Source: Argyresthia goedartella
Taxonomy: Eukaryota > Arthropoda > Insecta > Lepidoptera > Argyresthiidae
Direction: 5' to 3'
Length of the DNA: 64,000 nucleotides
NCBI GenBank assembly: GCA_949825045.1
Contig: OX463815.1
Location: forward strand, 18,407,231-18,471,230
The notes under the pieces are model-generated. The model was not told where the DNA came from. It did not search any database and worked only from the letters and a program-made list of their open reading frames with translations. Of the stretch, positions 29,576 to 40,605 are shown in pieces (within the stretch, counting starts at the first letter, position 1; each line of letters begins with the position of its first letter). Position numbers and translations under genes: made by a program.

Positions 29576-30310
29576 CATGTTCAACCTAACACGACGGATA
29601 AAGGGGGCTTTGGTTCGCTCACCCCCTTTACCCTTCACCTAAGTTACCGCAGCATTTTGCCCTGATATTTGCGGTGCAAATCAGTATTTTTGATGTGCAG
29701 TTTAATATTTCTTTAAGGTAATAGAATAATATTCATTATTTTCAGTAACAGTTTACCCCTGTTAAGTTTGAACTCATTTAAAGTGCAGTAAGAAGCCAAA
29801 TATTTTGATATCAGTGTTGCGATTTTCCTTTAAGGTATTACTTGTTGAGTCTGATAGTTTTTGTGCTTTTGCGAAGTCGCATGTGGAAAGGCGTAATGCT
29901 ATGTCGTGTGCTATTGTGCGTTGGCACCTCTATTAATTTATGTGCCTTTGTACAATTTACAACAATTTTTCTGCATAACGATAAACCAAGCCTATTTTAT
30001 TATTATGTTGTCATCATAAGACAAATGTGGGGATACCTATTTAACAATTTAGGCTAATATGTATTGAGCTTCTCGTATAAATCTTCCCAGAAAATTTGAG
30101 TCACATATTTCGTAAATGACCTTTCAACCCTTTCATCCTGATATCTGTCGTTTTTTGGAGATTAAATTCGTGACGTAACGGGTTTTCACTTGTAATGTTT
30201 TAATGAGGATATTAAAATGTGTTTGAAATGTTTATAACCTTTATGTAGGTAGAATATCCAAGGTGCTTTTAATTAAGTAACAACATAATGTGTCGCACAA
30301 TTCTTCTTCA
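29576..30310. other. Intron B, right part; nothing recognised
   Basis: A repeat scrap (ACCTAAGTTACCGCAGCATTTTGCC) recurs inverted near 32030 and 34440. No gene. Confidence 0.45.
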
Positions 30311-30422
30311 ACATAATATAATAATAATAATAATAATACCTTGGACACCTTTTTACACACATTGATCTAGCCCCAAACTAGGATTCCCTGTATCTTGGGT
30401 ACTAGACAACGATATATAAATA
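30311..30422 (-). mobile_element. SINE 3' part with TTA-repeat tail
   Basis: (ATA)n, then CCTTGGACAC, GATCTAGCCCCAAACTAGGA, TCCCTGTATCTTGGGTACTA, identical in order to 62948-63058. The tRNA-like head is missing. Confidence 0.75.
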
Positions 30423-30512
30423 GCATCTCCGTGTTCAATATGCGCTTCAACTAATACTTGTCCGTACACTTCAATAGACAATTAATTAGTCTCTTCTGCT
30501 CTCAATCCACAG

Positions 30513-30651
30513 CGCGACAACAAGAAAGGCCAGTTAGAGGTGATCCTTCTGTACACATCCAGCGAGGACGGACTCAACGACGTGGTGCAGCTGACCGTCA
30601 ACAGGTTCAGGTGCAGTGTGCAGACCATGCAGGAACAGGAGCTGTTTAAAG
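30513..30651 (+). CDS. Tandem-C2 protein, exon C
   Basis: The 139-bp exon, from CAATCCACAG to AAAG|GTTAGG, encodes RDNKKGQLEVILLYTSSEDG and onward to QEQELFK, ending in phase 1. The first half matches the opening strands of a C2B domain (KGQLEVILLY in the place of the usual RGELLLSLCY type of sequence). Joined to exon D, the split codon gives alanine. It begins in phase 0, as required by exon B. Confidence 0.82.
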
Positions 30652-31706
30652 GTTAGGCGGCTCTTTTTAGATAATATAATCAAGCAATTGACCTTTGATG
30701 GATATTTATAAAGGCTAGGAGTAAATAGTAAGCTATTCACGCAGTAAAGAAGAAGCGAATTCACGGACCACATAATGCCATAAATGATATGGAAGATATC
30801 ATTCTAGTGACGTCATCATCTAGTAGCAGTAGTGTCGAGTGTCGCCACATCCGGTTTTCACGTTAATGAGTTGGTTTGAGATTTTTTAAAACTAATAACT
30901 TCGACTTTAAGCGAAACGTATGCTGTTTATGAAACTTTCAGATATCAAAACATGCTTGCGTGTTTACGCTCGTCTGAATAAACATCGAGAATTGTAATAT
31001 AAAAGTACCTATCTGGTATGTATACGTGTATATAAAAAAAAAAAAAAGTGGCTCTACATTCCACAAACTTCATCTCTAGCTGTTCAAGTGGAAACCATTT
31101 CGATTCAATTTCAAAGCCAGATAGTGTATTTTATAAATCGACTTTTCGAAGTATGTAAAGTCTGCCTGTCTGTATTGTATGCAATTCTAATAGAGTACTT
31201 TACTGAATAGGCAATTTGACTGTTACCCAAAGTAAATACTACTGGCAATATAACTCCAATTAAGAGTTTTTTAGATTTCTTAGAACTTATCTAAATATTA
31301 TTAGGTTGATCATTAATATATATACCTATGAAAATGTATAGGTATTCATAGGACATTGCCATTTATTTTTAAGTTATGGTATTTTTTTATCTGTCAATGT
31401 GCTAATAAATTACATGCACTTATAATACGACTAACTACACCTTTCTGTTACACCCTGTATATATTTTCCTTTTTATTTTTTCACGAGAAGCTTACACTTA
31501 CCGCTATCATTACTAAACAGTTTCATATTATCGTAAACTGTATCTATACTTCACTCATAATATAAGTACCGGGCTACTGAGTTGTAACCGGATACTGTAA
31601 GCTCACGTCCAATTAGTTAGCAGAGACCTTTCAAGGACTCGTACACGAGCAGCTCTTGAAAGTTTCAGTTGGGAAGGCATCAACTACAACTGTTTACATA
31701 GCACTT
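30652..31706. other. Intron C, first part; nothing recognised
   Basis: AT-rich, with an A homopolymer near 31033. No gene-like frame. Confidence 0.5.
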
Positions 31707-31828
31707 ATACCTCGCGCCACGAGTTATGAGCGGTGGCCTTGAATGCGCCACGTAATCACTTTTCAATGCCTGTACATATGCGCAGTAATTCCCGCCAACG
31801 TCGCTCAGCGCTCGCGAGGTATATATGT
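31707..31828. mobile_element. Short MITE, TATACCTCGCGCCACG family, complete
   Basis: Left TATACCTCGCGCCACGAG, right GCTCGCGAGGTATA, inverted. The interior GTACATATGCGCAGTAATTC is shared with 26800-26830. Confidence 0.75.
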
Positions 31829-32999
31829 CGCAGTTGGTTCGTTAAATCAGACACTTAACTAGCTTTCTAGACCGTTAATTAAATACCAACGTTTAACCAA
31901 GTCACTAGCATTTTGATGATTAAATAAAGCATCGTCCAAAACGTTTAACAATCTGTCTTACTGAAAGCCGGCGTGTTGGAAAACAAGATGACTTCACGAC
32001 AACAGCAGATTTGCACAGCTTATATCAGGGCAAAACATTGCGGTAGCTTAGGTGAACTTATGTACACATAAAAATATTTACATTGCATAATATGTCTTGT
32101 TGCCTAGGACGTTGTGACAACTCGTTAAACGTTTCATTCACTCACTTGTTTGACGGAATTTCTATGGAGTAGGAACGATCTATGGAGTTAGTTAAGTGTC
32201 TGATTTAACCAACAAACTGCGACGTATTCATCGCCATACAAGCCTAGACCATGGGATTTTTTTTCAAAGTTTTATTGCGATTTGAAACATTTTGTACCAA
32301 CAACTGAGCAGCCTTTTAGAGAAGAGGCGTTTGCGCAGCATTTCGTGAATCGGCATCTGTGATGGTGTTTACTACTTCATACGTTGTCTTTTATATAACG
32401 ACTAACCGTCCCATAATGCACAGAGTTTTTGAACAGGGCTGTGTTGGGTATCAATGAAAGGGCTTAACTAGCACAATCCAAAAATATCTATATCACAAGC
32501 TCTTTCTTTCTCGCTGTTTTATTTGAATTTAGTCATTAGAGCGCGACGTTTTATTAGTCGGGTTTTCCTTAGTTTTTGAGTTTATTCTCTTGTTCAAGCC
32601 GTCAATTCAATACACCTAGTTGGGATCTACAAATAATCCTCTGCAAATAGCGCGAGTTGCATAAGTAACGGGCTCCATTAGCATGCTAGTCCATCACTCG
32701 CAGCTAGCACGTACTGGTACTGCGAGCAGCCATCGGCTGCGGTCCGATTCGATTTGTCAATAATGTGGGGGCAGAGCGCTGTTCTGAATGTCTGAATGCA
32801 ACAGACGGAGTTCCCAGCGAAACTCCTTGGTGAAACTTTCTTTGTTCGTTTAGAGTTGAGGTGTTTTATTGACAAATACGATTAGGTACTTCTTGGCTAG
32901 TTGAATAGAGGTCTATTATCACGAAATAGGAGCGAATCAGTCACGTAATGAGAGATAGTCAAACAAGTATTGTTCATCTAGCTAGAATATTTGAAGCTG
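31829..32999. other. Intron C, middle part; nothing recognised
   Basis: No protein or structured repeat is recognised, apart from short scraps. Confidence 0.45.
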
Positions 33000-33180
33000 G
33001 CCGTGGCACGATCTGGGGCGGTTCACGCATCGTATTTTTTTGTAAACAGGCATATTGGGTGCGTTTCATGCTTTTTCAATAATATAGAAAAAAGGCCATC
33101 ACTGTTGAGTGTGGTTCGGGCGTTCTTTTATTTTGCTGATTTCAATGGGCCCGTTTCGTGCGTTCTTCTAGAAACAATTC
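33000..33180 (+). repeat. Left arm of a 1.25-kb inverted-repeat structure
   Basis: CGTGGCACGATCTGGG, TGTAAACAGGCATATTGGGT, AGTGTGGTTCGGGCGTTC and TTTCAATGGGCCCGTTTCG are repeated in reverse complement at 34085-34255 with moderate divergence. Confidence 0.8.
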
Positions 33181-33329
33181 CATAGGAACCATAGAGTTAG
33201 ATGGGCGTTTCTCCAGAAACTGGGCAACTCAGTGTCTCAGGCATATATAATCCATATGTCTCTGGCCGTCTGGACATGGGCTTAGCATCCGAAGACTGTC
33301 ATATACGAATGATCGACCTTCTTGTCGCT

Positions 33330-33624
33330 CTATAAATCTTCAGGAATTTTGTTTCCTAGAGCCATTGTTGGCACTCGATTCTTGATATAGATCGCCCTAT
33401 TTACTGCCTCTCCCCAGTATGAGGTCAGTAGTTTGGAGTCCTGGAGCATACATCTGGCTTTTTCTATGATCGTACGGTTTTGTACGTACGTACGTACAAC
33501 AATTGTATTGACAAGAAAGGATGAATTGCACCCAATTGTACACCAGTAAAAAGTATTCACCGCCATCGGAACTATCCCAAACTGCGGAGTGAGATACCCT
33601 TGCAACGCGCACACATGCAGTCAC
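33330..33624 (-). pseudogene. Ty1/copia-type integrase fragment
   Basis: Minus-strand frame with VQNRTIIEKARCMLQDSKL, SYWGEAVNRAIYIKNRVPT and LGNKIPEDL, the C-terminal part of a copia integrase core (the NRTI...ARCML...YWGEA...NR.P signature). Only about 60 residues resemble the family; the DDE residues, RT and RNase H are absent. It lies between the two inverted arms at 33000-33180 and 34085-34255. Confidence 0.82.
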
Positions 33625-33637
33625 AAAGATAGTTCCT

Positions 33638-33842
33638 GTTCAACTCAGTCTGAGACTGACCGCGTCGCGCAGTACCTAGCTCAAGTTCGCTATACCTTCG
33701 TACAGTCATCTCGCGTATAGACATAATTGAAATTTCATCAAACCCTCATCATCAAATTGTAATAATAATCAATTGTGCTTAATAAAGTCTTGAGTTATAA
33801 AGAGTTCATTTATTCAAGAAGAGGCAGCAGAGACTCAAAACA
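33638..33842 (+). repeat. Possible solo LTR
   Basis: A segment starting TGTTCAACTCAG and ending GACTCAAAACA, with CTTAATAAAGTC near its 3' side, has the TG...CA ends and poly(A)-signal-like sequence of an LTR. No partner LTR or target duplication was seen. Confidence 0.3.
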
Positions 33843-34084
33843 ACTTTTTGTTTTTTTTTTATATTTCATATTTGTTATCTTTAAAAGTTTCGAATTGATT
33901 TAATTTATGTGAAAAAAGGCTGATAATTGTTCTTTCTGTGTTTATGTTAATTTAATAATTGTTATGTTGGTCGATGCACCAATTTGTGATTTAATATTAA
34001 TTGATTTACGTAGTACTTGTGTTTTCGTTTATAATTTAGATTAGTGTCCTATCCTATCTAATCGTTTAATTAGTCAACAGAAAT

Positions 34085-34255
34085 ACCTACGACGCACGAT
34101 ACGGGCCCATTGAAATTAGCATAATAAAAGGACGCCCGAACCGCACTCAACGGAGAAGGCTATTTTTCTACATTATTGAAAACGCACGAAACCCACCCAA
34201 CTTGTTTGTTTACAAAAAATGACGACGCACAAACCGAACCCAGACCCGTGGCACG
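34085..34255 (-). repeat. Right arm of the 1.25-kb inverted-repeat structure
   Basis: Reverse-complement partner of 33000-33180; CGATACGGGCCCATTGAAAT and CGCCCGAACCGCACTCAACG are diagnostic. Confidence 0.8.
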
Positions 34256-34285
34256 AACAAAATACGTATTACTCACAAGTGCTAT

Positions 34286-34641
34286 ATGTCACCGTAAGAT
34301 TGTCAAAATCGTTCATTTATAATCTAACATTTTTTTTCTCGTGAGTTTACAAACTATCGATATATTGTAAACTAATGAAATAAAACCGTTAAATTGTGAA
34401 CTGGTTTAAACTTGAATTGCAAACGAAATACCAGGGCAAACACGCGGTAGCTTAGGTGAAGACTAGAGGAGGCGAGTGCAGCGAAGCCCCCGAATAGTCT
34501 TCGTGTTCGGTTGACATGTAAGAATAAAAGAAACATCAATTCTAAACCCTTTCTGGTCTGGTCTGGTTTACAATTTGTCGGTAGTTTACAAACTAACGCG
34601 TTATTTTTTAAACTAACGGTTTGACAATCTTACGGTGTCAT
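34286..34641. mobile_element. TIR element with TGTCACCGTAAGATTGTCAA ends
   Basis: The left end and its complement TTGACAATCTTACGGTGTCA are nearly exact inverted repeats. Interior arms share GTTTACAAACTA. TA-rich flanks are consistent with a TA target. A foreign segment (about 34434-34530) appears inserted. Confidence 0.8.
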
Positions 34642-34671
34642 ATACATTATATAAATAAATGTAGCCCATTA

Positions 34672-34900
34672 ATATCCCCACCGAGGGGCACAGGCCTTTA
34701 CTCGGATACGAGTAAGATTAACCCATACTCCCCACCACGCTCCCTGGCTTAGTGCGGGTCGATGGAGGGGTTTTAAGTCCACTACCAACCACCAGTAGCC
34801 GGAAGCTACAGCTTAACGTGTCATCCAAAACATTGAACGTCCGGTAATATATGATAAATTAATTATGTTATTGGTGCATGGTCAGGTTTCGAACCTACAT
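34672..34900 (-). mobile_element. SINE (TTA-tail family 2)
   Basis: CCCATTAATATCCCCACCGA, GGCACAGGCCTTTACTCGGA, TAACGTGTCATCCAAAACA and a reversed B-box-like GGTTTCGAACC near 34886. Confidence 0.7.
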
Positions 34901-35090
34901 ACATTAAGGGTTTAATAATAATTTCGAATATCAAGCTTAAAAACGAAACTAAAAAGAAAACGTACCTATACTAAATTTAAAATTTTCTCAAGATTGCTGC
35001 CGGGTGGCAGGGTGGCCAATGTGCTGGCACCATTTCCTTGTTGTATGACTAAACTGATATGTTGAGCGAGGTAATAGAAAACGAATACAA

Positions 35091-35333
35091 GTGACATTTA
35101 ATAAGCGGACCATATTTTGGGGAATGATAGTACCCATTATTACGAACAACTTTCCCCAAGCAACATTGGTCGTAAACGAAAAAAAAATTGAGTCTCCCAT
35201 AGTAACGTGTAATCAGCTGATCGAAAAATAGTTTTCATTTGCGACCATATGTTTCTTTGGGAAAGTGGTTCATAATTATCAGTGCTATCATTCCCCAAAA
35301 TATGGTCAGCTAATTAAATGTCACCTTGTATAT
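35091..35333. mobile_element. Palindromic MITE (ATTTAATTAGCTGA family), copy 4
   Basis: AGTGACATTTAATAAGCGGACC to GGTCAGCTAATTAAATGTCACC, with the usual arms. Its right terminus is the first unit of the satellite that follows. Confidence 0.85.
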
Positions 35334-36393
35334 GTACCTACAGGTATAGGTACTTATATTAAATGTCACCTTGTATATGTACCTACAGGTATAGGTACTT
35401 ATATTAAATGTCACCTTGTATATGTACCTACAGGTATAGGTACTAATATTAAATGTCACCTTGTATATGTACCTACAGGTATAGGTACTTATATTAAATG
35501 TCACCTTGTATATGTACCTACAGGTATAGGTACTTATATTAAATGTCACCTTGTATATGTACCTACAGGTATAGGTACTTATATTAAATGTCACCTTGTT
35601 TAAGTACCTACAGGTATAGGTACTTATATTAAATGTCACCTTGTATATGTACCTACAGGTATAGGTACTTATATTAAATGTCACCTTGTATATGTACCTA
35701 CAGGTATAGGTACTTATATTGAATGTCACCTTGTATATGTACCTACAGGTATAGGTACTTATATTAAATGTCACCTTGTATATGTACCTACAGGTATAGG
35801 TACTTATATTAAATGTCACCTTGTATATGTACCTACAGGTATAGGTACTTATATTAAATGTCACCTTGTATATGTACCTACAGGTATAGGTACTTATATT
35901 AAATGTCACCTTGTATATGTACCTACAGGTATAGGTACTTATATTAAATGTCACCTTGTATATGTACCTACAGGTATAGGTACTTATATTAAATGTCACC
36001 TTGTATATGTACCTACAGGTATAGGTACTTATATTGAATGTCACCTTGTATATTACCTACAGGTATAGGTACTTATATTAAATGTCACCTTGTATATGTA
36101 CCTACAGGTATAGGTACTTATATTAAATGTCACCTTGTATATGTACCTACAGGTATAGGTACTTATATTGAATGTCACCTTGTATATGTACCTACAGGTA
36201 TAGGTACTTATATTAAATGTCACCTTGTATATGTACCTACAGGTATAGGTACTTATATTAAATGTCACCTTGTATATGTACCTACAGGTATAGGTACTTA
36301 TATTAAATGTCACCTTGTATATGTACCTACAGGTATAGGTACTTATATTAAATGTCACCTTGTATATGTACCTACAGGTATAGGTACTTATAT
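35314..36393. repeat. 45-bp satellite array, about 24 copies
   Basis: The unit reads TTAAATGTCACCTTGTATAT, GTACCTACAGGTATAGGTAC, TTATA. Copies are almost identical; variants include GAATGTCACC units and one 1-bp deletion near 36054. Because 45 is a multiple of three, long frames run on both strands with 15-residue repeats, but they are not genes. It lies in intron C, ending about 117 bp before the last C2 exon. Confidence 0.97.
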
Positions 36394-36510
36394 TTTTCCA
36401 ATATGAGGATGTTACCTATTATAATGATGACTTACATTGCAGTTCCATGATTTAGAAGTAGGTACCTATCAAGTTCTCTCTTATCAATAAAAATATAATT
36501 TCTGTTTCAG

Positions 36511-36818
36511 CACCCCTATATCTCAAAGCGACAATCCTGGAGGCGAACAAAGCAGAGTGCTACTGGAAAAGCGACCGCTTCACCCCTACCATCTCAGCGC
36601 GATGGGACCCAAAATCTTCTACCGTCAAGCTTTCAGTCTTCAAAGCAAACCTTGACCAAGTCAGCATCTATATAAGTCTTGGGTGCAAGACTAAAATGTC
36701 GAAGAAGGAGATACTCGGTAAAGCGGTGATCGATGGCAGGACAGCGCACTGTGATGCATGGAAGGAGTGTCTGAAACAGCCTGGTATTCCTAAGACTTTT
36801 TGGGTCAGCTTTGACTGA
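36511..36818 (+). CDS. Tandem-C2 protein, terminal exon D
   Basis: After TTCTGTTTCAG the exon completes the split codon from exon C and runs 101 codons to TGA: APLYLKATILEANKAECYW, SDRFTPTISARWDP, STVKLSVFK, VSIYISLGCKTKMSKKEILG, AWKECLKQPGIPKTFWVSFD. The last part aligns in layout with the end of a synaptotagmin C2B domain (ILGKA... then W...CL...P...W). The conserved WHxL ending is WVSF here, and aspartate-rich Ca2+ loops are not apparent. This suggests a Ca2+-independent, divergent member. The visible product totals 340 residues. Orthology is not assigned. Confidence 0.88.
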
Positions 36819-37023
36819 ATTCGTGGTTGCTAAGTCTTGATCTGTTATCGATTCATACGAATCTAAGTATTTTTACTTGGGTCGATATTACTGTTCGATG
36901 CAGAAGACAATTTCACTATGTCTACGTAGGCGTAGTTCTGTAAAAAACTTACAGGATGCTAAGCTACCTATTGATATTGTAATAACAAAGCGCAGACAAT
37001 ATTTCCGTTCGTACAATGACGCA

Positions 37024-37029
37024 AATAAA
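37024..37029 (+). terminator. Candidate poly(A) signal of the C2 gene
   Basis: AATAAA about 206 bp after the stop codon. It is plausible by position only. Confidence 0.35.
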
Positions 37030-37669
37030 ATCACAAATGATACTCGAATTAACACAATAATCAAAGTCACGACAGTAAATAGGTAATGCTTAAAACAGAC
37101 AATTTTGTTCTTATCGCAATGTGCGGTCTGTAATAATAATAGTACCTTGTTGTAGAGGCTCGAAAGACAACAATAGAAGGATGGATGAGTTGCAGGGCCG
37201 AGCCGCAGGAGAGGCCTTCTAAGAGACGAATATCTATTATTGCATCTATCCATCTATTGCACTTTTGGCCGAGACAGTATCTTAGTGTTTTTCATGAGTA
37301 CTGCGAGAAAATTAAATTAGATATACACAAAAAATATTTTTTAGATAATTTATGTTTGGAACTCCGCCTGACGGAGTCCGCCCTCAGATGAACAAAACTC
37401 TTTAGTCTGCTATCGGAGCGCGTGGTCTGCGGAGTGTGTTCGCGCGAGAACCACTACGGTTGCGGGGTCGAGGACTTATGGTTGCCTCATGCCCGCGGTG
37501 TCAACTCGGGGGGTAACGTCCCCCCCGGTCTTGGGTGGCCCCTACTTGTCAGGGGCCTCGCGTGGCCTTCGTTGTGCTGTGCTTTCGCCGTCTATTGGCA
37601 TACACTGGCGACAACGGTGCGGGAGCTTCTTCTCTTCACTGTGCCGTGCTTTCGCCCTCTTCTGCGGGC

Positions 37670-40375
37670 TTACACTGGCGACAGTGGGATGAGCAGCAAC
37701 TCTCTTGGGAGTGGTCTGCCTTCAGGCGGACGTGCGTGATGCGGAGCAATGTCGTGGAGATGTGCGTGGCGGCTGTTGTCGGCGCAATCGTACATGCGCC
37801 GTGCCAGCCGCGCGACGAATTTCTCCACGGTGGGCATCCGGGTATCCCTCATGATTGTGGTGTTGCGCACGTACCGCCCGGCTCCCGTGATCACCCGCAG
37901 GGAGATGTTCTGGAACCGCTGCAGCCGTGCCTTCTGGGTCTTCGACAGCAGGGCGTACCATGCTGGAGCCGCGTAGGTGAGCCGCGAGCGCACATAGGCC
38001 TTGTACACCCGCAGCTTGGCTCTCAGAGGCAGGCTGGACGACAGGACAGGCCGGAGCATTGCCCGCGCGGCTTTGGCCCGGTTGATGCAGTGTTGCACCA
38101 TCGGGACCATGCGCAGCGAGCAGTCGATGTTGCAACCGAGGTATTTCACCGTAGATTGCCACTCGATGTCCCGGCCCCTCAACTGTAGCGGGGTCGGACG
38201 GCGGGAGCGAGTGGTCAACAGGGCTGTTGTCTTTCCGACGTTCACCGCGGTCCGCCACTTGTCCAGCCAGGGCGGCAGCAGGTCCAGGAGTCGCTGCATC
38301 TTCCTGCAGGTGAGCTCAATTTTGCGCGACGACGCGAAGTAGGCGCTGTCGTCCGCGTAGAGGGCGAGCACAACGTCTTCCACCCCCTCCTCGAGATGGC
38401 CCTCGAGTGTGGGGATGTCGTTGGTATAGAGCGCGTAGAGCACCGGCGAAAGGCAGCTGCCTTGCGGGACTCCTGCGCTGATGGCCTTCGTCTGGGAGTG
38501 TGCATTCTCAACCGAGACGAAGAACCGCCGGTCTTCCAGGAAGGAGGCCACGATCTGCCCGATCATTGGAGGCACACCTGCGTCCAGGAGCTTGAAGAGG
38601 AGCCCCTCGTGCCACACTCGGTCAAAGGCCTTCTCGATGTCAAGAAAGACCCCGACGGTGTATCGGCCCCTGTTCAACTCCGACGCCAGGTAGTGCAGGA
38701 CTCTCGCCAACTGGAGTGTCGTGCTGTGGCTGTCACGGAAGCCATGTTGCTCTGCCCTCAGCTGGATGTGGGGCAGGATTCTCCGTAACAGTAGGCGCTC
38801 AAACAGCTTGGCGAGATGAGGCAGCAGGGTGATCGGGCGGTAGCCTCCCGGGTGACGTCTGTCCTTCCCCGGCTTGGGGATGACGATCACCTTGCCCTAC
38901 TTCCAGAGGGCGGGGAAGTGACCGGTGCGCAGGATGCCGTTGAACAGCCGCGTCAGCGAGACGACGGCTCTCCTTGGCAGCTGTACTAGGGCCCCCGCGA
39001 CGACTCCGTCCGGGCCCGGGGCCTTCCGCTGGTTCAGCTTCAGGGCCACCTTCCGGACTTCGCGGGGCGACATGAAGTAGTCGCCGGCGAGGGGAGGCGC
39101 GGGGGCCGCCAGGAAGCGCTCTACGCGCTCTACAACAGCGGCGTTGTGCTCTTGGTCCATGATGGGGTTGGGCTGGAACTGCCCAGCGAAGTGGTCCGCC
39201 AGGATGGCGGCTCGATCTCGTGCGGCGTAGCGGCGCCTGCCCGTGTGATCAAACATGGGGCAGACCGGCTCGGGAGTTGACGTCAGGCTGCGGTTCAGGC
39301 GGTGAAGGGCGGTGTCATCTTGGGAGGCCGGGTTAATAGTGCGCTCCCAGGACTGTCCCCTCAGCTCGATGATGCCCGCGCGCAGTTCTTCTCCGAGCCG
39401 GTTGATCTCCGCCCTGATCACAGGGCAGCGCGTGTGGTGCCAGGTTCGACGAAGACGGCGCTTGAGGTCCAGCTTCTTGCGGAGGTGTGGAGGGAGCCTC
39501 TCCTTCCGCAAGACCGGCGGTGGCTTGGTGGTGGTGGCTGCGGCTTGAGCGGTGGTGATAGCTGTGGTGATGGCCACTGCCGCGGCTTCTACCTCTTCCT
39601 TGGTAGAAACACCGCCGGGGAGCTGCGTTGTGTTCAACTCCAGCTGGTATTTGTGCCAGTCCGTCTTCGTTCTTGGACGCGGTGCCGACGTGAGATCGGC
39701 CTCCACCCCGAGGACCAGTAAGATAGGCAGGTGGGGGGTGTCGATGTCGTACAGCTCCCCGATGGCGATAGGGAACTGTACGTTCTTGACCAGGGCGACG
39801 TCTAGTACATCCGGGCGATGCATGGGGTTCGTCGGGTAGTGTGTCGGGGCCCCCGGGCTGAGAACTTCGTAGTTGGAGTTCTCAGCATCTTCCTGTAGGG
39901 CCCTTCCGGCGGAGTTGATGATGTGGGACCCCCACTGGTGGTGCTTGGCGTTGAGATCGCCTGCGACCAGTGTGGGGGTCGCTCCTTCCATCATCGCTCG
40001 GATGTCTTCCGGGTGGAAATGGTGGACGTCGCCGGGAGGCTTGTAGGCTGCGAAGACTTTGAGCTCCGTGTCGGCCGTCTTCAGACGGACGCCTATGGAC
40101 CGCGTCGTCTTGAAGGCGGGCAGCTCCAACTCTTCGTGGACGAGGTCCCGTCTCACGAGGACCGGCGTGCCTCTGTACGGCACGCCCCTCGGAGATAACT
40201 CGTCGCGGCGGTACACGAAGAAGTTGGGCAGTCGGAGCTCTCGGCTGGGGTGCAGCTTCGTCTCGCACAGAAGCACGACATGCACATCATGCTCCTGCAC
40301 GAGTAGCCTCAGGTCTGTCATCTTGTTGGTGATCCCGTCCGGGTTCCAGTACACAAGCCTTAGGTCTTTAGGCAT
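37670..40375 (-). pseudogene. LINE ORF2 (endonuclease-RT) with a single in-frame TAG
   Basis: The frame reads from ATG at 40375 (MPKDLRLVYWNPDGITNK) to a stop at 37670, about 900 codons. One TAG at 38899-38897 comes between FPALWK and GKVIVIPKPGKD. Endonuclease motifs: LVYWNPDGI, LLCETKL, LVAGDLNAKHHQWGS, TPHLPI. RT motifs: YRPITLLPHLAKLFERLL, DIEKAFDRVW, GVPQGSCLSPVLYALYTNDIP, ALYADDSAYF. All catalytic positions remain. The start codon overlaps the ORF1 stop in ATGCCTAA. One substitution separates this copy from an open frame, so it inserted recently or has a sequence error at the TAG. Confidence 0.85.
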
Positions 40376-40605
40376 TGTGTCCGGACGAGATTGTGGCCTT
40401 CAATGTGGATAACCCCCGCAGCAGGGGCAGCAACGGATCGCGTCTATCCACGATCGCCTGTATGGCCGCGCTGATAAGGTCGATGGCGTCGAGCAGCGCG
40501 GCCATGAGTGGAGCTTCCTGGCGCTCCGTGGATAGGGCTGCTGGTGCTGCCGGCTCCCGTGGGCGGGGGCGGGCTGGCAGATCTAACGCAATTGACAGCA
40601 CAAAT
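40368..40605 (-). pseudogene. 3' end of LINE ORF1 (gag-like), truncated
   Basis: The last 75 or so residues, ending LKATISSGHNA, overlap ORF2 by 8 bases (ATGCCTAA). Proline- and arginine-rich; no zinc knuckle remains. The overlap suggests ORF2 translation by termination-reinitiation, an inference. Confidence 0.6.

Larger units (their letters stand above)
37400..40605 (-). mobile_element. GC-rich jockey-type non-LTR element, 5'-truncated
   Basis: A minus-strand element with the tail of ORF1, a complete-length ORF2 with one stop, and a GC-rich 3' UTR down to about 37400. Its GC content contrasts sharply with the AT-rich flanks. The 5' end is lost inside ORF1 near 40605. It lies downstream of the C2 gene, in the opposite orientation. 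Confidence 0.82.

Noticed and set aside
35265..36406. Long frames (up to 244 codons) with 15-residue repeats on both strands
   Set aside because: They arise because the 45-bp satellite unit is a multiple of three and lacks stops; they occur on both strands and break at a 1-bp indel near 36054.
37422..38788. Many plus-strand frames of 70-217 codons
   Set aside because: Antisense shadows of the GC-rich LINE ORF2 on the minus strand.
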